A stretch of 64,000 nt of DNA from the NCBI RefSeq assembly GCF_009935865.1, contig NZ_QWEL01000002.1, forward strand, positions 62,001-126,000, in the 5' to 3' direction. Positions 15,611-24,298 of the stretch are shown here, one piece after another. Every line of letters starts with the position of its first letter. Within the stretch, counting starts at the first letter, position 1. The notes below the pieces were generated by a model, which was not told the origin of the DNA, did not search any database, and saw only the letters and a program-made list of their open reading frames with translations. Origin of the DNA: Odoribacter sp. Z80 (GTDB lineage: Bacteria; Bacteroidota; Bacteroidia; Bacteroidales; Marinifilaceae). Position numbers and translations under genes: made by a program.

Positions 15611-16201
15611 TCACCGGTCAGGGATCTCTATCTGGCCTGTTTCTATTTCATGAGCAGCATATTCCAATTGTTCATACCACTCCCTGCCATACCGGGCAAT
15701 GAGCGCTTCTTCCAGAAAACGGTACAGGGGCATACTTTCTTTCTCTCCTCTCAGACAAGCACATCGGCAAATATTCCACTCATTGTAATTCAAAACTTCA
15801 AATCCTTCATAACGGGTTGCCCGAATCGGATATAAATGACAGGAAACTGGCTTCCGGAAATCCGAATGCCCTTCCCTCCAGGCTTTTTCTATGGCACACC
15901 AACAATTACCGTTCTCTTCTATCGCATAAGCACATTCCCTGCCGTCAATCAAAGGAGTCACCAAATCCCCCTCCTGGTCTGTCACGGCAAAACCTTGCTC
16001 TTCCACCGCCTTCACTCCACTCTGTTTCATATACCCTTTTATCCCATCATAGTTCGCTTCTATCCGCAAAGGCTCTCCTTCTTCCAGTGGCGCACCGGAA
16101 TCTCCCTCAATACAGCACACTCCTTTGCATTGAGCCAGATCACAACAAAATTTTTTCCGGAAAACATCAAAGCTCACAATCGTATTTTCAATCTGTATCA
16201 T
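15611..16201 (-). CDS. DUF3109 family cysteine-rich protein
   Basis: A 196-aa cytosolic protein of the DUF3109 family, probably binding iron-sulfur or zinc. It has about a dozen Cys residues in clusters: CC and CKGVCC near residues 19-30, CWC near 100, and ICRCAC near 145-150, a pattern like the YkgJ-type metal-chelating proteins. Function is unknown. I use the ATG at 16201 rather than the longer open frame to 16372: the extra part is low-quality protein, reaches into the divergent gene, and contains the TATATTTG promoter box at 16234-16227. The stretch AAGGAC before this ATG could serve as a ribosome binding site. Confidence 0.85.
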   Translation of the reverse strand: MIQIENTIVSFDVFRKKFCCDLAQCKGVCCIEGDSGAPLEEGEPLRIEANYDGIKGYMKQSGVKAVEEQGFAVTDQEGDLVTPLIDGRECAYAIEENGNCWCAIEKAWREGHSDFRKPVSCHLYPIRATRYEGFEVLNYNEWNICRCACLRGEKESMPLYRFLEEALIARYGREWYEQLEYAAHEIETGQIEIPDR

Positions 16202-16226
16202 AAAACCGTCCTTATTTTTTAACTGC

Positions 16227-16234
16227 CAAATATA
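16227..16234 (-). promoter_or_regulatory. -7 box of the DUF3109 gene
   Basis: TATATTTG on the minus strand, 26 nt before the chosen start. No clear -33 element. It decides against the longer start at 16372. Confidence 0.6.
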
Positions 16235-16298
16235 ATACCTTAGCCTAAAAGAATCACGTAATATATATTTATTATTACTTTCGCAAAAAATAAATTCT

Positions 16299-17675
16299 AT
16301 GAAAAAAAGATACTCTATACCGTTATTCCTTCTGTTGACCGGAGGATGTTTATGCTTCTGGAAATGGGACACATGGTTTAAAAATACCCCGGAAGCCCCC
16401 TATTCCACCCCTTCTTTTCAAGATCGAATAACCCTGACGGCCGGCGAAGACGGAGAAACTTCCCGTAGAATAAGCTGGCGTTGTGATTCTACGCTCTCCG
16501 AGGCTCACTTAGAATACACAGACTCCATAACCCGGGACACAACCCAAATCCCGGCACAAGGACACATCGTTCAAACCCGGGCCGGAAAGTCGGCCTTTTA
16601 CCAGGCAGAACTCACCGGTTTGGTGGCAGACCGTGCCTACTTCTACCGAGTAATCAACGACACAGTGAAATCATCCTGGTATTCCTTTTCCATTCCTTCA
16701 GGCAAGGATTCCCTTTCATTCATTTATTTTGGAGACATCCAGGACCCGGCCTCCGGAAAAACAGCTGCTATTTTCAAATCCTTACACCGCCGCTACCCTC
16801 ACACTGCTTTCTGGGCACTTGCAGGTGATGTCATCGAACGCCCTACCGATGAATACTGGAACTATTGGTTCTCTACAATGGATTCTGTAAGCACCTCCCA
16901 ACTTTTGCTGGCCGCAACCGGTAACCACGAATACCTGAAAGGCTTGCCCAAAGTCCTGGATTCCCGTTGGACTGCTACTTTTTCCTATCCTCACAACGGC
17001 CCAAAAAACTTCGAAGGACAAAGTTATGTGGTCCACTTCAAAGACCTTTGTTTTATTGTAATCGACAGCGACGGCATACAGGGCCCGGTCTCCCTTTACC
17101 GTCATTATGTCTGGTTAAAAGAAATTCTGGCTCAGTCGGACAAAAAATGGAAAATAGTTATGATGCACCACCCTGCTTACTCCGTCCGCGCCCACAGGAA
17201 TAATTTTTACGTGAGATATACCTTTAAACCTCTTTATGAAAAATATGGCGTAGATTTAGTCTTACAAGGCCACGACCACGGTTATTCCCGAATCAACACT
17301 AAAAACAACGGCATTCCGGGAAGCCCGGTATATATTGTCAGCAGCTGCTCTCCCAAACATTACAACATCGGTTTTAATCCGGTCCACGACCGTTTGGGCT
17401 CCGGTTTAAACCTTTACCAGTACATCACTCTCCGGAATGATACCCTGCACTACCGTTCTTTCACAGTAGAAAAAAATGAACTTTATGACGAACTTTATCT
17501 CATCCGCGACGGAAAGGACAACCGAATCACTGACAAGGGAATAAACCTGCCCGAACAAGTGGAACTGCCCGAATCTTACCAAAACAGTAAAAAAATTAAC
17601 CGCGAAAGATACAACCGCCAAATGGAAGAACGCCGGGAAATGCTCCGGCAAAATAAAACTACTCTGACCCCATAA
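16299..17675 (+). CDS. purple acid phosphatase-type metallophosphoesterase, exported
   Basis: A 458-aa secreted phosphoesterase. The N-terminus (KKRYSIPLFLLLTGGC) is a lipoprotein-like signal with Cys at about residue 17. An N-terminal fibronectin-like PAP domain (about 40-130, AHLEYTDS to AYFYRVIND) precedes the calcineurin-like metal domain with motifs GDIQD, GDVIE, GNHEY, HHPAY and GHDHGYSR, all metal ligands being present. It probably frees phosphate from extracellular or periplasmic esters. It is transcribed alone, divergently from DUF3109; a near-match TACTTTCG box lies at 16276-16283. The C-terminus is charged and shows no type IX secretion tail. Confidence 0.88.
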   Translation: MKKRYSIPLFLLLTGGCLCFWKWDTWFKNTPEAPYSTPSFQDRITLTAGEDGETSRRISWRCDSTLSEAHLEYTDSITRDTTQIPAQGHIVQTRAGKSAFYQAELTGLVADRAYFYRVINDTVKSSWYSFSIPSGKDSLSFIYFGDIQDPASGKTAAIFKSLHRRYPHTAFWALAGDVIERPTDEYWNYWFSTMDSVSTSQLLLAATGNHEYLKGLPKVLDSRWTATFSYPHNGPKNFEGQSYVVHFKDLCFIVIDSDGIQGPVSLYRHYVWLKEILAQSDKKWKIVMMHHPAYSVRAHRNNFYVRYTFKPLYEKYGVDLVLQGHDHGYSRINTKNNGIPGSPVYIVSSCSPKHYNIGFNPVHDRLGSGLNLYQYITLRNDTLHYRSFTVEKNELYDELYLIRDGKDNRITDKGINLPEQVELPESYQNSKKINRERYNRQMEERREMLRQNKTTLTP

Positions 17676-17706
17676 AAGCGGCAAACCTTATCAGACAAGA
17701 TTCCTT

Positions 17707-19665
17707 TTAGAATCCGTCTTCTACGGCTAACTTATTATCAATCATTCCCGCATTATACTGCTGGATAACTGCCCGTAGTTTATCCAGCATTTTCTTTTCT
17801 GTCTCTCCACCTTTGCCTGCCAGATTATTCAATAATTTCGGATCATCCTTGTAATTATAAAAGGCAATTACTTTTTCATTGGCATATTGTAAAAAATAGT
17901 CGCCTTCGGTAATCTGAAAAGCCCCTTCCCTGAAATTAACAGCAAAATGTTCCTTTCCGGCATCAAACATATTCCGTCCGTAAGTCACAAATTTCCGGTC
18001 ATATCCCAACAATCCCATTACAGTCGGCAGAATATCGCATTGCGACACAACTGTCGAATCGTTATAGCCCACCAGATTGCTGCCCGGAGCATACCACACC
18101 ATGGGAACCGCAAAATCGCCCAAAGCGGTTTTATAGGCATCCTCATGATGAGCTGCGGAATGGTCAGCCGTAATAACAAACAGTGTGTTCCGGAACCAAG
18201 GCATCGACGAAGCTTTGCGAAAGAACTGACGAAGGGCATAATCTGTATAACCTACGACTTGATGATTGGGAATATACCCCATTGGAAACCTGCCTCTATA
18301 TTTTTCAGGCACCTTATAAGGATGATGGGAAGAAAGGGTAAACACCGCAACTGAAAACGGCTCTTCAAACTCATTCAGTTGCCCGGCCATATAAGACAGG
18401 AAAGGTTCATCCCAGATTCCCCAAATACCATCAAAATCATCGTTATTATCATATTCATCTTTACCATAATATTCTTTGTAACCGGCCTGTTTCACAAATG
18501 AATTAAAGCCCATGGACCCGTTGGGAGCTCCATGAAAGAAAGCCGTACGATACCCCAAAGGGGCCAATAAAGAAGCCGGGCTATTCAAAGCATTACCCGA
18601 ATAATGGGAAAGTATAAAACAGGTTTCCATCGCCGGAATACTGGCTAAAGCCGACGGCATGGCATCAATTGACTTTCTTCCGTTCGCAAAAGCCCTTTCA
18701 AAGAGATAGGCTCTTTCTGCCAAAGAATCAAGGAAAGGAGTATAACTCTGATACCCCTGGAAATGTCGGTTAAAAACACCTGTATATTCCCGGGCAAAAC
18801 TTTCCAACAGAATAACCACAACATTTCTGCCCCTGAGACTCCCATACAAATGATCGGTCGGGGAGACAGGATCATAGACCGGATTAAAAATAGCAGAAAT
18901 CTGTTCCTCCGGAAAATACTCTTTCTTATGCAGTGTGGTTTTCCCAATGGTACGAATCAGAGCAAAAGGAGTATTCAGCACAATTGCCCGATGATCCGGA
19001 CGCTCTATATATTCGGTGGCATTGCTTAAAGTAATCGGACGGGTACTGTGAGCAAAACCACCCCTCATTCCTCCCAAACACAATAGGACAATCAAGGCAG
19101 ATGCCGCAATATTCACCGAATAATATACCCACGGATTCCGAATCAGAGGCTGAGCAATACGAATCTTACGGTATACCCAAATCATTCCCGCTACCAATCC
19201 CACCACGCTCAGCGTAACATACCAATAATCCCAGATAAAACGAAAAAAAAGACTTATTCCGTTCTGTTCATTCTGAAATTCCTCAAAAACGGCAGTGGTC
19301 GTACGCCGTAAAGTAAAACGATAATAAACCGAATCGGCCATATTAGCGATAATGGCTATCCCATTCACAAGATAAAAGATATACTTTATAACCTGCTGAT
19401 AGCCGTTAGTATACCGAAAACGGAATGGAAGAATATGCAAAGCAATAACCAGCAAATTGGTATAAATAATGGCAGATGTATCAAAACGCACTCCTCCTTC
19501 CATGATTCGCAGCCAAGCTCCGGGGCTGATGTTCTCAAATAAACTCAGATTATACAGATAAAACAGCATACGGGTAATCATATATATTCCATACACCAAT
19601 AACATCCGTAATATCAATACGGTATAAATATTTCCGGCTATTTTTCTTACTTGCATCATTTTCAT
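17707..19665 (-). CDS. LTA synthase-like membrane sulfatase-family protein
   Basis: A 652-aa protein with five N-terminal membrane spans (about residues 10-200) and a large periplasmic alkaline phosphatase/sulfatase-fold domain, the architecture of lipoteichoic acid synthases and of OpgB/EptA-type phosphoglycerol or phosphoethanolamine transferases. The nucleophile position is GRKSIDAMPS near residue 331 (Ser rather than the usual Thr), with ESFAREYTG and ITADHSAAHHED as metal sites. Bacteroidetes lack teichoic acids, so the acceptor is more likely a lipid or glycan in the envelope; this is inference. Its promoter box (19684-19677) abuts the gpmI terminator. Confidence 0.88.
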   Translation of the reverse strand: MKMMQVRKIAGNIYTVLILRMLLVYGIYMITRMLFYLYNLSLFENISPGAWLRIMEGGVRFDTSAIIYTNLLVIALHILPFRFRYTNGYQQVIKYIFYLVNGIAIIANMADSVYYRFTLRRTTTAVFEEFQNEQNGISLFFRFIWDYWYVTLSVVGLVAGMIWVYRKIRIAQPLIRNPWVYYSVNIAASALIVLLCLGGMRGGFAHSTRPITLSNATEYIERPDHRAIVLNTPFALIRTIGKTTLHKKEYFPEEQISAIFNPVYDPVSPTDHLYGSLRGRNVVVILLESFAREYTGVFNRHFQGYQSYTPFLDSLAERAYLFERAFANGRKSIDAMPSALASIPAMETCFILSHYSGNALNSPASLLAPLGYRTAFFHGAPNGSMGFNSFVKQAGYKEYYGKDEYDNNDDFDGIWGIWDEPFLSYMAGQLNEFEEPFSVAVFTLSSHHPYKVPEKYRGRFPMGYIPNHQVVGYTDYALRQFFRKASSMPWFRNTLFVITADHSAAHHEDAYKTALGDFAVPMVWYAPGSNLVGYNDSTVVSQCDILPTVMGLLGYDRKFVTYGRNMFDAGKEHFAVNFREGAFQITEGDYFLQYANEKVIAFYNYKDDPKLLNNLAGKGGETEKKMLDKLRAVIQQYNAGMIDNKLAVEDGF

Positions 19666-19676
19666 TTTTACAAGGG

Positions 19677-19684
19677 CAAAAATA
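19677..19684 (-). promoter_or_regulatory. -7 box of the LTA synthase-like gene
   Basis: TATTTTTG on the minus strand. The matching -33 position (TTT of 19706-19704, 19-nt spacing) falls in the loop of the gpmI terminator hairpin. The expected start is only about 6 nt before the first ATG, so a later ATG (19659 or 19656) may be used. Confidence 0.65.
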
Positions 19685-19686
19685 CG

Positions 19687-19718
19687 AAAAAAAGCGACCT
19701 CGGAAACAGGTCGCTTTT
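19687..19718 (-). terminator. terminator of gpmI
   Basis: 11-bp perfect stem (19718-19708 with 19700-19690), 7-nt loop, T-run on the minus strand; overlaps the promoter of the next gene. Confidence 0.92.
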
Positions 19719-19736
19719 CTTTTATCTTCCGGCAAA

Positions 19737-21257
19737 TTACCCGATCAAACTCTTTCCCGTCATTTCTGCCGGCTGGGTTATTCCCATAATTTTCAAAACA
19801 GTGGGAGCTACATCTGCCAGCACTCCGTTCTGCAAAGATTTTCCCTGTTCATCGGTTATCCAGATACAAGGTACAGGATTCAAAGAATGGGCAGTATTCG
19901 GAGAGCCGTCACTATTCACAGCATTATCAGCATTCCCATGGTCGGCAATAATCAAAACATCATATCCGTTTTCCCGGGCTGCATTCACCACTTTCTCCAC
20001 ACACGCATCGACAGTGGCCACCGCTTTCTGTATTGCTTCATAAACGCCGGTATGTCCCACCATATCACCATTGGCAAAATTCAGACAAACAAAATCTGCC
20101 GACCGGGCCTTCAATTGGTCTACTAATTTTTCAGCCACTTCCGGTGCAGACATTTCCGGTTGCAAATCATAAGTCGCCACTTTAGGAGAAGGTACCAATA
20201 TCCGGTTTTCCCCTTCAAACTGAGCTTCCCGGCCGCCATTAAAGAAAAAAGTCACATGGGCATACTTTTCCGTCTCAGCTATCCGCAATTGTTTCAATCC
20301 GGCTTTACTGACCACTTCCCCCAGTGTATTCTCCACATTTTCCTTGTTAAACAGGATATGCAACCCCTGGAAAGTCGCATCATAAGGAGTCATACAACAA
20401 TAATGCAAAGGCAAAGTATGCATTTCCTGTTCCGGCATATCGCGTTGAGTCAATGCAATCGTCAATTCTTTGGCCCGGTCATTACGGTAATTGAAAAAAA
20501 TCACCATATCCCCGGGTTCTATCACACCCACCGGTTTACGGTCACTTCCAACATGTACAATCGGTTTGATAAACTCATCCGTAACTCCTTCATCATAAGA
20601 CTGCTGGATGCTAACCTCCACATGCTGAGTCTGGGCTCCGATTCCGTTTACAAGCAAATCATAAGCTTCTTTCACCCGTTCCCAACGATTGTCCCGGTCC
20701 ATGGCATAATAACGGCCGATAACCGAAGCAATACGCCCGGTAGACTTATCCATGTGTTCCTTCAATTCCCGGATAAATCCCAATCCACTCTTAGGGTCCG
20801 TATCCCGGCCATCCATAAAACAATGTACAAAAGTCTTCTGAATACCAAATTCCTTAGATACATCGCATAATTTTTTCAAATGTTCCAAAGAACTGTGCAC
20901 TCCGCCGTCAGACACCAACCCCATGAAATGAACCTGCTTTTTATTTTCCTTAGCATAAGTAAAAGCCCTCACTATTTCAGGATTTTGAAGAATGGAATTA
21001 TCCCGGCAAGCCTTGTTTATCCGTACCAGATCCTGGTCAACCACCCTACCTGCACCGATATTCAAATGCCCCACTTCGGAATTTCCCATCTGTCCATCGG
21101 GCAAACCAACATTCTCACCGCAAGTTAACAAAGTTGAATGAGGATATTTTTCAGTTAAAGCCGAAATAAAAGGGGTAGGAGTATTAAAAATAGCATCCGT
21201 CTTATCCTGTTTACCGATACCCCACCCATCTAAAATCATTAACAATACTTTTTTCAT
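19737..21257 (-). CDS. gpmI: 2,3-bisphosphoglycerate-independent phosphoglycerate mutase
   Basis: A 506-aa cytosolic glycolytic enzyme that interconverts 3- and 2-phosphoglycerate. Starts MILDGWGIG with the first metal Asp; the phospho-Ser is in [10 protein letters not shown] at residue 60; the later metal site is [10 protein letters not shown]. Length and domain order are canonical. A single-gene transcript with a strong terminator. Two TAnnTTTG boxes lie upstream at 21281-21274 and 21317-21310, so it may have two start sites. Confidence 0.97.
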   Translation of the reverse strand: MKKVLLMILDGWGIGKQDKTDAIFNTPTPFISALTEKYPHSTLLTCGENVGLPDGQMGNSEVGHLNIGAGRVVDQDLVRINKACRDNSILQNPEIVRAFTYAKENKKQVHFMGLVSDGGVHSSLEHLKKLCDVSKEFGIQKTFVHCFMDGRDTDPKSGLGFIRELKEHMDKSTGRIASVIGRYYAMDRDNRWERVKEAYDLLVNGIGAQTQHVEVSIQQSYDEGVTDEFIKPIVHVGSDRKPVGVIEPGDMVIFFNYRNDRAKELTIALTQRDMPEQEMHTLPLHYCCMTPYDATFQGLHILFNKENVENTLGEVVSKAGLKQLRIAETEKYAHVTFFFNGGREAQFEGENRILVPSPKVATYDLQPEMSAPEVAEKLVDQLKARSADFVCLNFANGDMVGHTGVYEAIQKAVATVDACVEKVVNAARENGYDVLIIADHGNADNAVNSDGSPNTAHSLNPVPCIWITDEQGKSLQNGVLADVAPTVLKIMGITQPAEMTGKSLIG

Positions 21258-21273
21258 ATCTATTTTTATTAAT

Positions 21274-21317
21274 CAAATTTATCGTCTGCCATTCTAAATA
21301 AAGTCTTAGCAAAGTTA
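21274..21317 (-). promoter_or_regulatory. two -7 boxes upstream of gpmI
   Basis: TAAATTTG at 21281-21274 and TAACTTTG at 21317-21310, both exact. Neither has a clear TTTG at the -33 position. Confidence 0.5.
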
Positions 21318-21384
21318 ATTTTTTATCTCTATATTCCTTCCCGCACCTGAATTTTTAGCCGAATATTTTTCACGGGGAAAAATA

Positions 21385-21714
21385 TCAAAGCAACCGGATT
21401 TTGGCGGCATCACTCCAGGTTAAATGAAGCAAATCTGCCCCCTCAACCAGAGCAACCTGTTCAAAATGATTACCTCTTTCAGCAAACCAACGCTCCAAAA
21501 GAGGCAACATCTTATCGCCTGATTGGAATAAACATTTATATGTCATCACATAATCGGGGACAATCAGTCCGCCATAGAATTCCATTCCGGCAATTTCCCG
21601 GATGTGTCCTCCGGTATTTACCACCCTTACCTCGCCTTGCTCTATAACAACATACCCGTTTTTAATCAAGGGAGAGTCCGGCAGAAAAATATAATTAGCA
21701 GCTATTTTTCTCAT
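21385..21714 (-). CDS. small protein resembling an amidohydrolase without its catalytic barrel
   Basis: A 109-aa protein. Residues about 1-55 (MRKIAANYIFLPD to FYGGLIVPDYV) look like the N-terminal beta-sandwich part of Bacteroidetes amidohydrolases, in which that stretch is followed by the metal-binding His-x-His; here the place reads TYKCLF and the His are absent. The end (LVEGADLLHLTWSDAAKIRLL, about residues 88-109) looks like the C-terminal strand pair that completes the same sandwich. The TIM barrel in between is missing. So it is either a remnant or a free-standing domain with a new role. It follows the DUF4296 gene by 3 nt. Confidence 0.65.
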   Translation of the reverse strand: MRKIAANYIFLPDSPLIKNGYVVIEQGEVRVVNTGGHIREIAGMEFYGGLIVPDYVMTYKCLFQSGDKMLPLLERWFAERGNHFEQVALVEGADLLHLTWSDAAKIRLL

Positions 21715-21717
21715 TTT

Positions 21718-22551
21718 TTATCGGCGAGGCAATCCTTGTTGCAATCTTTTCTCAGTCCTCTGGGATATATAAGGACGGAACAACTGGTTATCCCAGGACT
21801 GTCCTCCAAATTTTTTCAGGTCAACGGGTTTATCTGTTTGGGGCTTCAACTGCCGCCTTTTTAAAGCAGAACTTACCGGCTGCCGGGGAGGGACAATATC
21901 CAGATAACTGATTACCAGACGGGTATAAACCGAATCAGTATACTGTGACCAATTATACTTCCGGGGTACTGTGTCGAATTGTACGATCAGGTCCCGTACA
22001 TGCAAAGTATCTTTCTCATCTTCAGACAAAAAGAAAGAATGAATACGGCGATTTCTGACAGAAGCTGCCGAATCAAATTTTAAAGTGGTCTGAAACTTAT
22101 ATTGTCCGGGGATTATACTGTCTATCACTACCGTATAAACCGAATCCAGCCGGAGTGTGTCCACTACCGGGAAATAATTGACAGAATCATTGATTTTCAA
22201 TTCACTCAACACTTTATCAATAGAAGTCATTTGCCGGTTCAGACTATCAATAATCACCTCATACATCTTTACAAACTCTGTGTTTCGTGCAGAATAATAA
22301 TACATACAAGAATCAAAATCCGCCCGTGTGATACCATATTTTTGAAACACGTGATTGTAATAAGCATAATTCTTCAACTCATGACTCCCGACCATGCCAC
22401 GATTTGCTGCCAAAGTTCCGTCAATACGATGCATATCTATCAACAACGCCGTAAATTCCTCCTTATCCAGGGGGAGTTTTTCACGATGGCACCCCAAAAC
22501 CATACACCATACACAAATTATGATTCCTCCGGTCAAAACACTTCTTATCAT
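21718..22551 (-). CDS. DUF4296 lipoprotein
   Basis: A 277-aa predicted lipoprotein: hydrophobic N-terminus with lipobox around VLGC (Cys at about residue 21) and then the DUF4296 signature LPLDKEEFTALLIDMHRID. The middle part has helices with NTEFVKMYEV, then a beta-rich C-terminal half ending in a basic, Pro-rich tail. Function unknown; the family is confined to Bacteroidetes. Its ATG overlaps the stop of the MlaF gene by 4 bp (ATGA), so it is translated with the lipid transporter and may be its envelope partner. Confidence 0.85.
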   Translation of the reverse strand: MIRSVLTGGIIICVWCMVLGCHREKLPLDKEEFTALLIDMHRIDGTLAANRGMVGSHELKNYAYYNHVFQKYGITRADFDSCMYYYSARNTEFVKMYEVIIDSLNRQMTSIDKVLSELKINDSVNYFPVVDTLRLDSVYTVVIDSIIPGQYKFQTTLKFDSAASVRNRRIHSFFLSEDEKDTLHVRDLIVQFDTVPRKYNWSQYTDSVYTRLVISYLDIVPPRQPVSSALKRRQLKPQTDKPVDLKKFGGQSWDNQLFRPYISQRTEKRLQQGLPRR

Positions 22552-23300
22552 AACTCTTCTTTTATTTTCTTAAACAGTTTGGAAGAAAAAATAAAATCAT
22601 TCAAATATTTATTCTCCGTATGGGCTATCATCTCTTTGTTCCCCTCCCATTCCTTCCGGCCTTCATGGATAAAAACAATCTTCTCCCCTATCTCAAAAAC
22701 GGAATTCATATCATGTGTATTTACCACCGTCGTCATTCCGTATTCATGAGTAATCTCATAAATCAAATTATCAATAACAATAGAAGTAAGCGGATCCAGA
22801 CCGGAATTCGGTTCGTCACAAAATAAAAATTTGGGATTCATCACAATAGCCCGCGCAATGGCTACCCTCTTCTTCATACCACCGCTAATTTCCGAAGGGA
22901 AAAGATTTTCTGCATCGTGTAAATCCACCCGATGTAAACAAAAAACAGCCCTCTCTCTTTTTTCCCGTTCAGACAACTCAGTAAACAGATTCAAGGGAAA
23001 CATCACATTTTCCAATACAGTCTGCGAATCAAAGAGAGCACCTCCCTGGAATACCACTCCGATTTCCTGACGTAAACATTTCATCTGAGAAGCATCCATT
23101 ATTGTCAGATCCCTGTCCCCATAATAAATATGCCCCTCTTCTATCGGATTCAATCCAATCAAGGATTTTAATAATACCGTTTTACCGGAACCACTTTTTC
23201 CAATAATCAGATTCACTTTACCTGTCTCAAAAGTTACCTGAATATCCGATAATACCATCTTCTGGTCAAAAGACTTACTCAAAGCTTCGACTCGTATCAT
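22548..23300 (-). CDS. MlaF-like ABC ATPase of an MCE lipid transport system
   Basis: A 250-aa ATPase that energises lipid transfer across the envelope together with the permease MlaE. Walker A is IIGKSGSGKTVLL (about residues 32-44), the signature SEISGGMKKRVAIARAI (about 137-153), Walker B FLFCDEPNSGLDP, and the switch His in NTHDMNSV, all matching the MlaF/Mkl family. Stop and start codons overlap with mlaE by one base (TAATG). No MCE-domain gene (mlaD) is next to it, unlike in Proteobacteria. Confidence 0.92.
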   Translation of the reverse strand: MIRVEALSKSFDQKMVLSDIQVTFETGKVNLIIGKSGSGKTVLLKSLIGLNPIEEGHIYYGDRDLTIMDASQMKCLRQEIGVVFQGGALFDSQTVLENVMFPLNLFTELSEREKRERAVFCLHRVDLHDAENLFPSEISGGMKKRVAIARAIVMNPKFLFCDEPNSGLDPLTSIVIDNLIYEITHEYGMTTVVNTHDMNSVFEIGEKIVFIHEGRKEWEGNKEMIAHTENKYLNDFIFSSKLFKKIKEEL

Positions 23301-24037
23301 TACAACATAATTTGAGTTAATATGAGGTTTACCGTAAGAATGGCTATACTACTGTCTACCACCGCTTTGGTACCGGCTTTCCCTACTTCTCTGGCTCCTC
23401 CCTGGACATAATAACCATAAAAAGCAGGTATAGAAGTAAAAATAAAAGCAAAGAACAAAGTTTTTACAATGGAATAAGTCACGTAATAAGGATTAAATGA
23501 AAAATGCAACCCATAAATAAAATCCTCAAAATTAACCACTCCGCTGATTATACCGGAGATAATTCCTCCCAGAATACCGATAAAAACACTGAAGACATAT
23601 AAAACCGGGTTGATCACCAACGCTGCTAAAATCTTGGGTCCGACCAAATAAGCAACCGAATTCACTCCCATCACTTCCAAAGCCTCTATCTGCTCAGTAA
23701 TTCTCATACTTCCGATTTCCGAAGCGATATTGCTCCCGATCTTTCCCGCCAGAATCAAACTGACAATGGTAGAGGAAAATTCCAGTAACATGGTTTCCCG
23801 GGTCAGGTAACCGATTAAATAGCGGGGCAGCAAAGGACTCTGCATGTTATAAGCCGTTTGTAAAGTCAACACTGCTCCGATAAAAAAGGAAATAATGACG
23901 ACCAGCATAATAGAATTCAGGCCCAGCTTTTCGAATTCAAGAATCATTTCCTTGCTGTACACCTTCATTTTTTCAGGCTTACAAAAAGCTTTTCTGATAA
24001 AAGTAATATACTGGCCCAGATGATACAAAAACTTCAT
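23300..24037 (-). CDS. MlaE-family ABC permease (MCE lipid transport)
   Basis: A 245-aa inner membrane permease. Five to six hydrophobic spans with the family signatures GLNSIMLVVIISFFIGAVL, GKIGSNIASEIGSMRITEQ and EALEVMGVNSVAYLVGPK are visible. It works with the MlaF ATPase to move phospholipids between membranes and keep outer membrane asymmetry. The ATG at 24037 is chosen; the longer frame begins with a TTG at 24064 and adds nine residues not typical of the family. It is the first gene of mlaE-mlaF-DUF4296-small protein. Confidence 0.93.
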   Translation of the reverse strand: MKFLYHLGQYITFIRKAFCKPEKMKVYSKEMILEFEKLGLNSIMLVVIISFFIGAVLTLQTAYNMQSPLLPRYLIGYLTRETMLLEFSSTIVSLILAGKIGSNIASEIGSMRITEQIEALEVMGVNSVAYLVGPKILAALVINPVLYVFSVFIGILGGIISGIISGVVNFEDFIYGLHFSFNPYYVTYSIVKTLFFAFIFTSIPAFYGYYVQGGAREVGKAGTKAVVDSSIAILTVNLILTQIML

Positions 24038-24235
24038 ATATATCCCAGTTAACTCAACCCTCAATCCTGATTTCCTGACATGGAAATTCAGTAGAACTTC
24101 TGCCGGAAACCAAAACCGACAGAAATTTAAGGTAAAAATATAAATTATTCATGGAATTTACTCCATAATCCGGAAGGCATTTTCACCTCCTCATAAATTT
24201 CGATTTCATATTTCAGATTCTTAACTAAAAAGCAT

Positions 24236-24243
24236 TATATTTG
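24236..24243 (+). promoter_or_regulatory. -7 box of the mannose-1-phosphate guanylyltransferase gene
   Basis: TATATTTG exact match, about 55 nt before the start codon; no clear -33 element. Confidence 0.6.
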
Positions 24244-24298
24244 GTATACATTTTGAATATCCTTTTACAAAAAATAAAAACACTCTAAAACCATACGA

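Noticed and set aside
16202-16372. N-terminal extension of the DUF3109 frame up to 16372
   Set aside because: It holds the promoter box at 16234-16227, runs into the divergent phosphatase gene and is absent from the family as I know it.
17707-19665. A true lipoteichoic acid synthase
   Set aside because: The fold matches, but Gram-negative Bacteroidetes make no teichoic acid and the nucleophile is Ser; only a family-level name is given.
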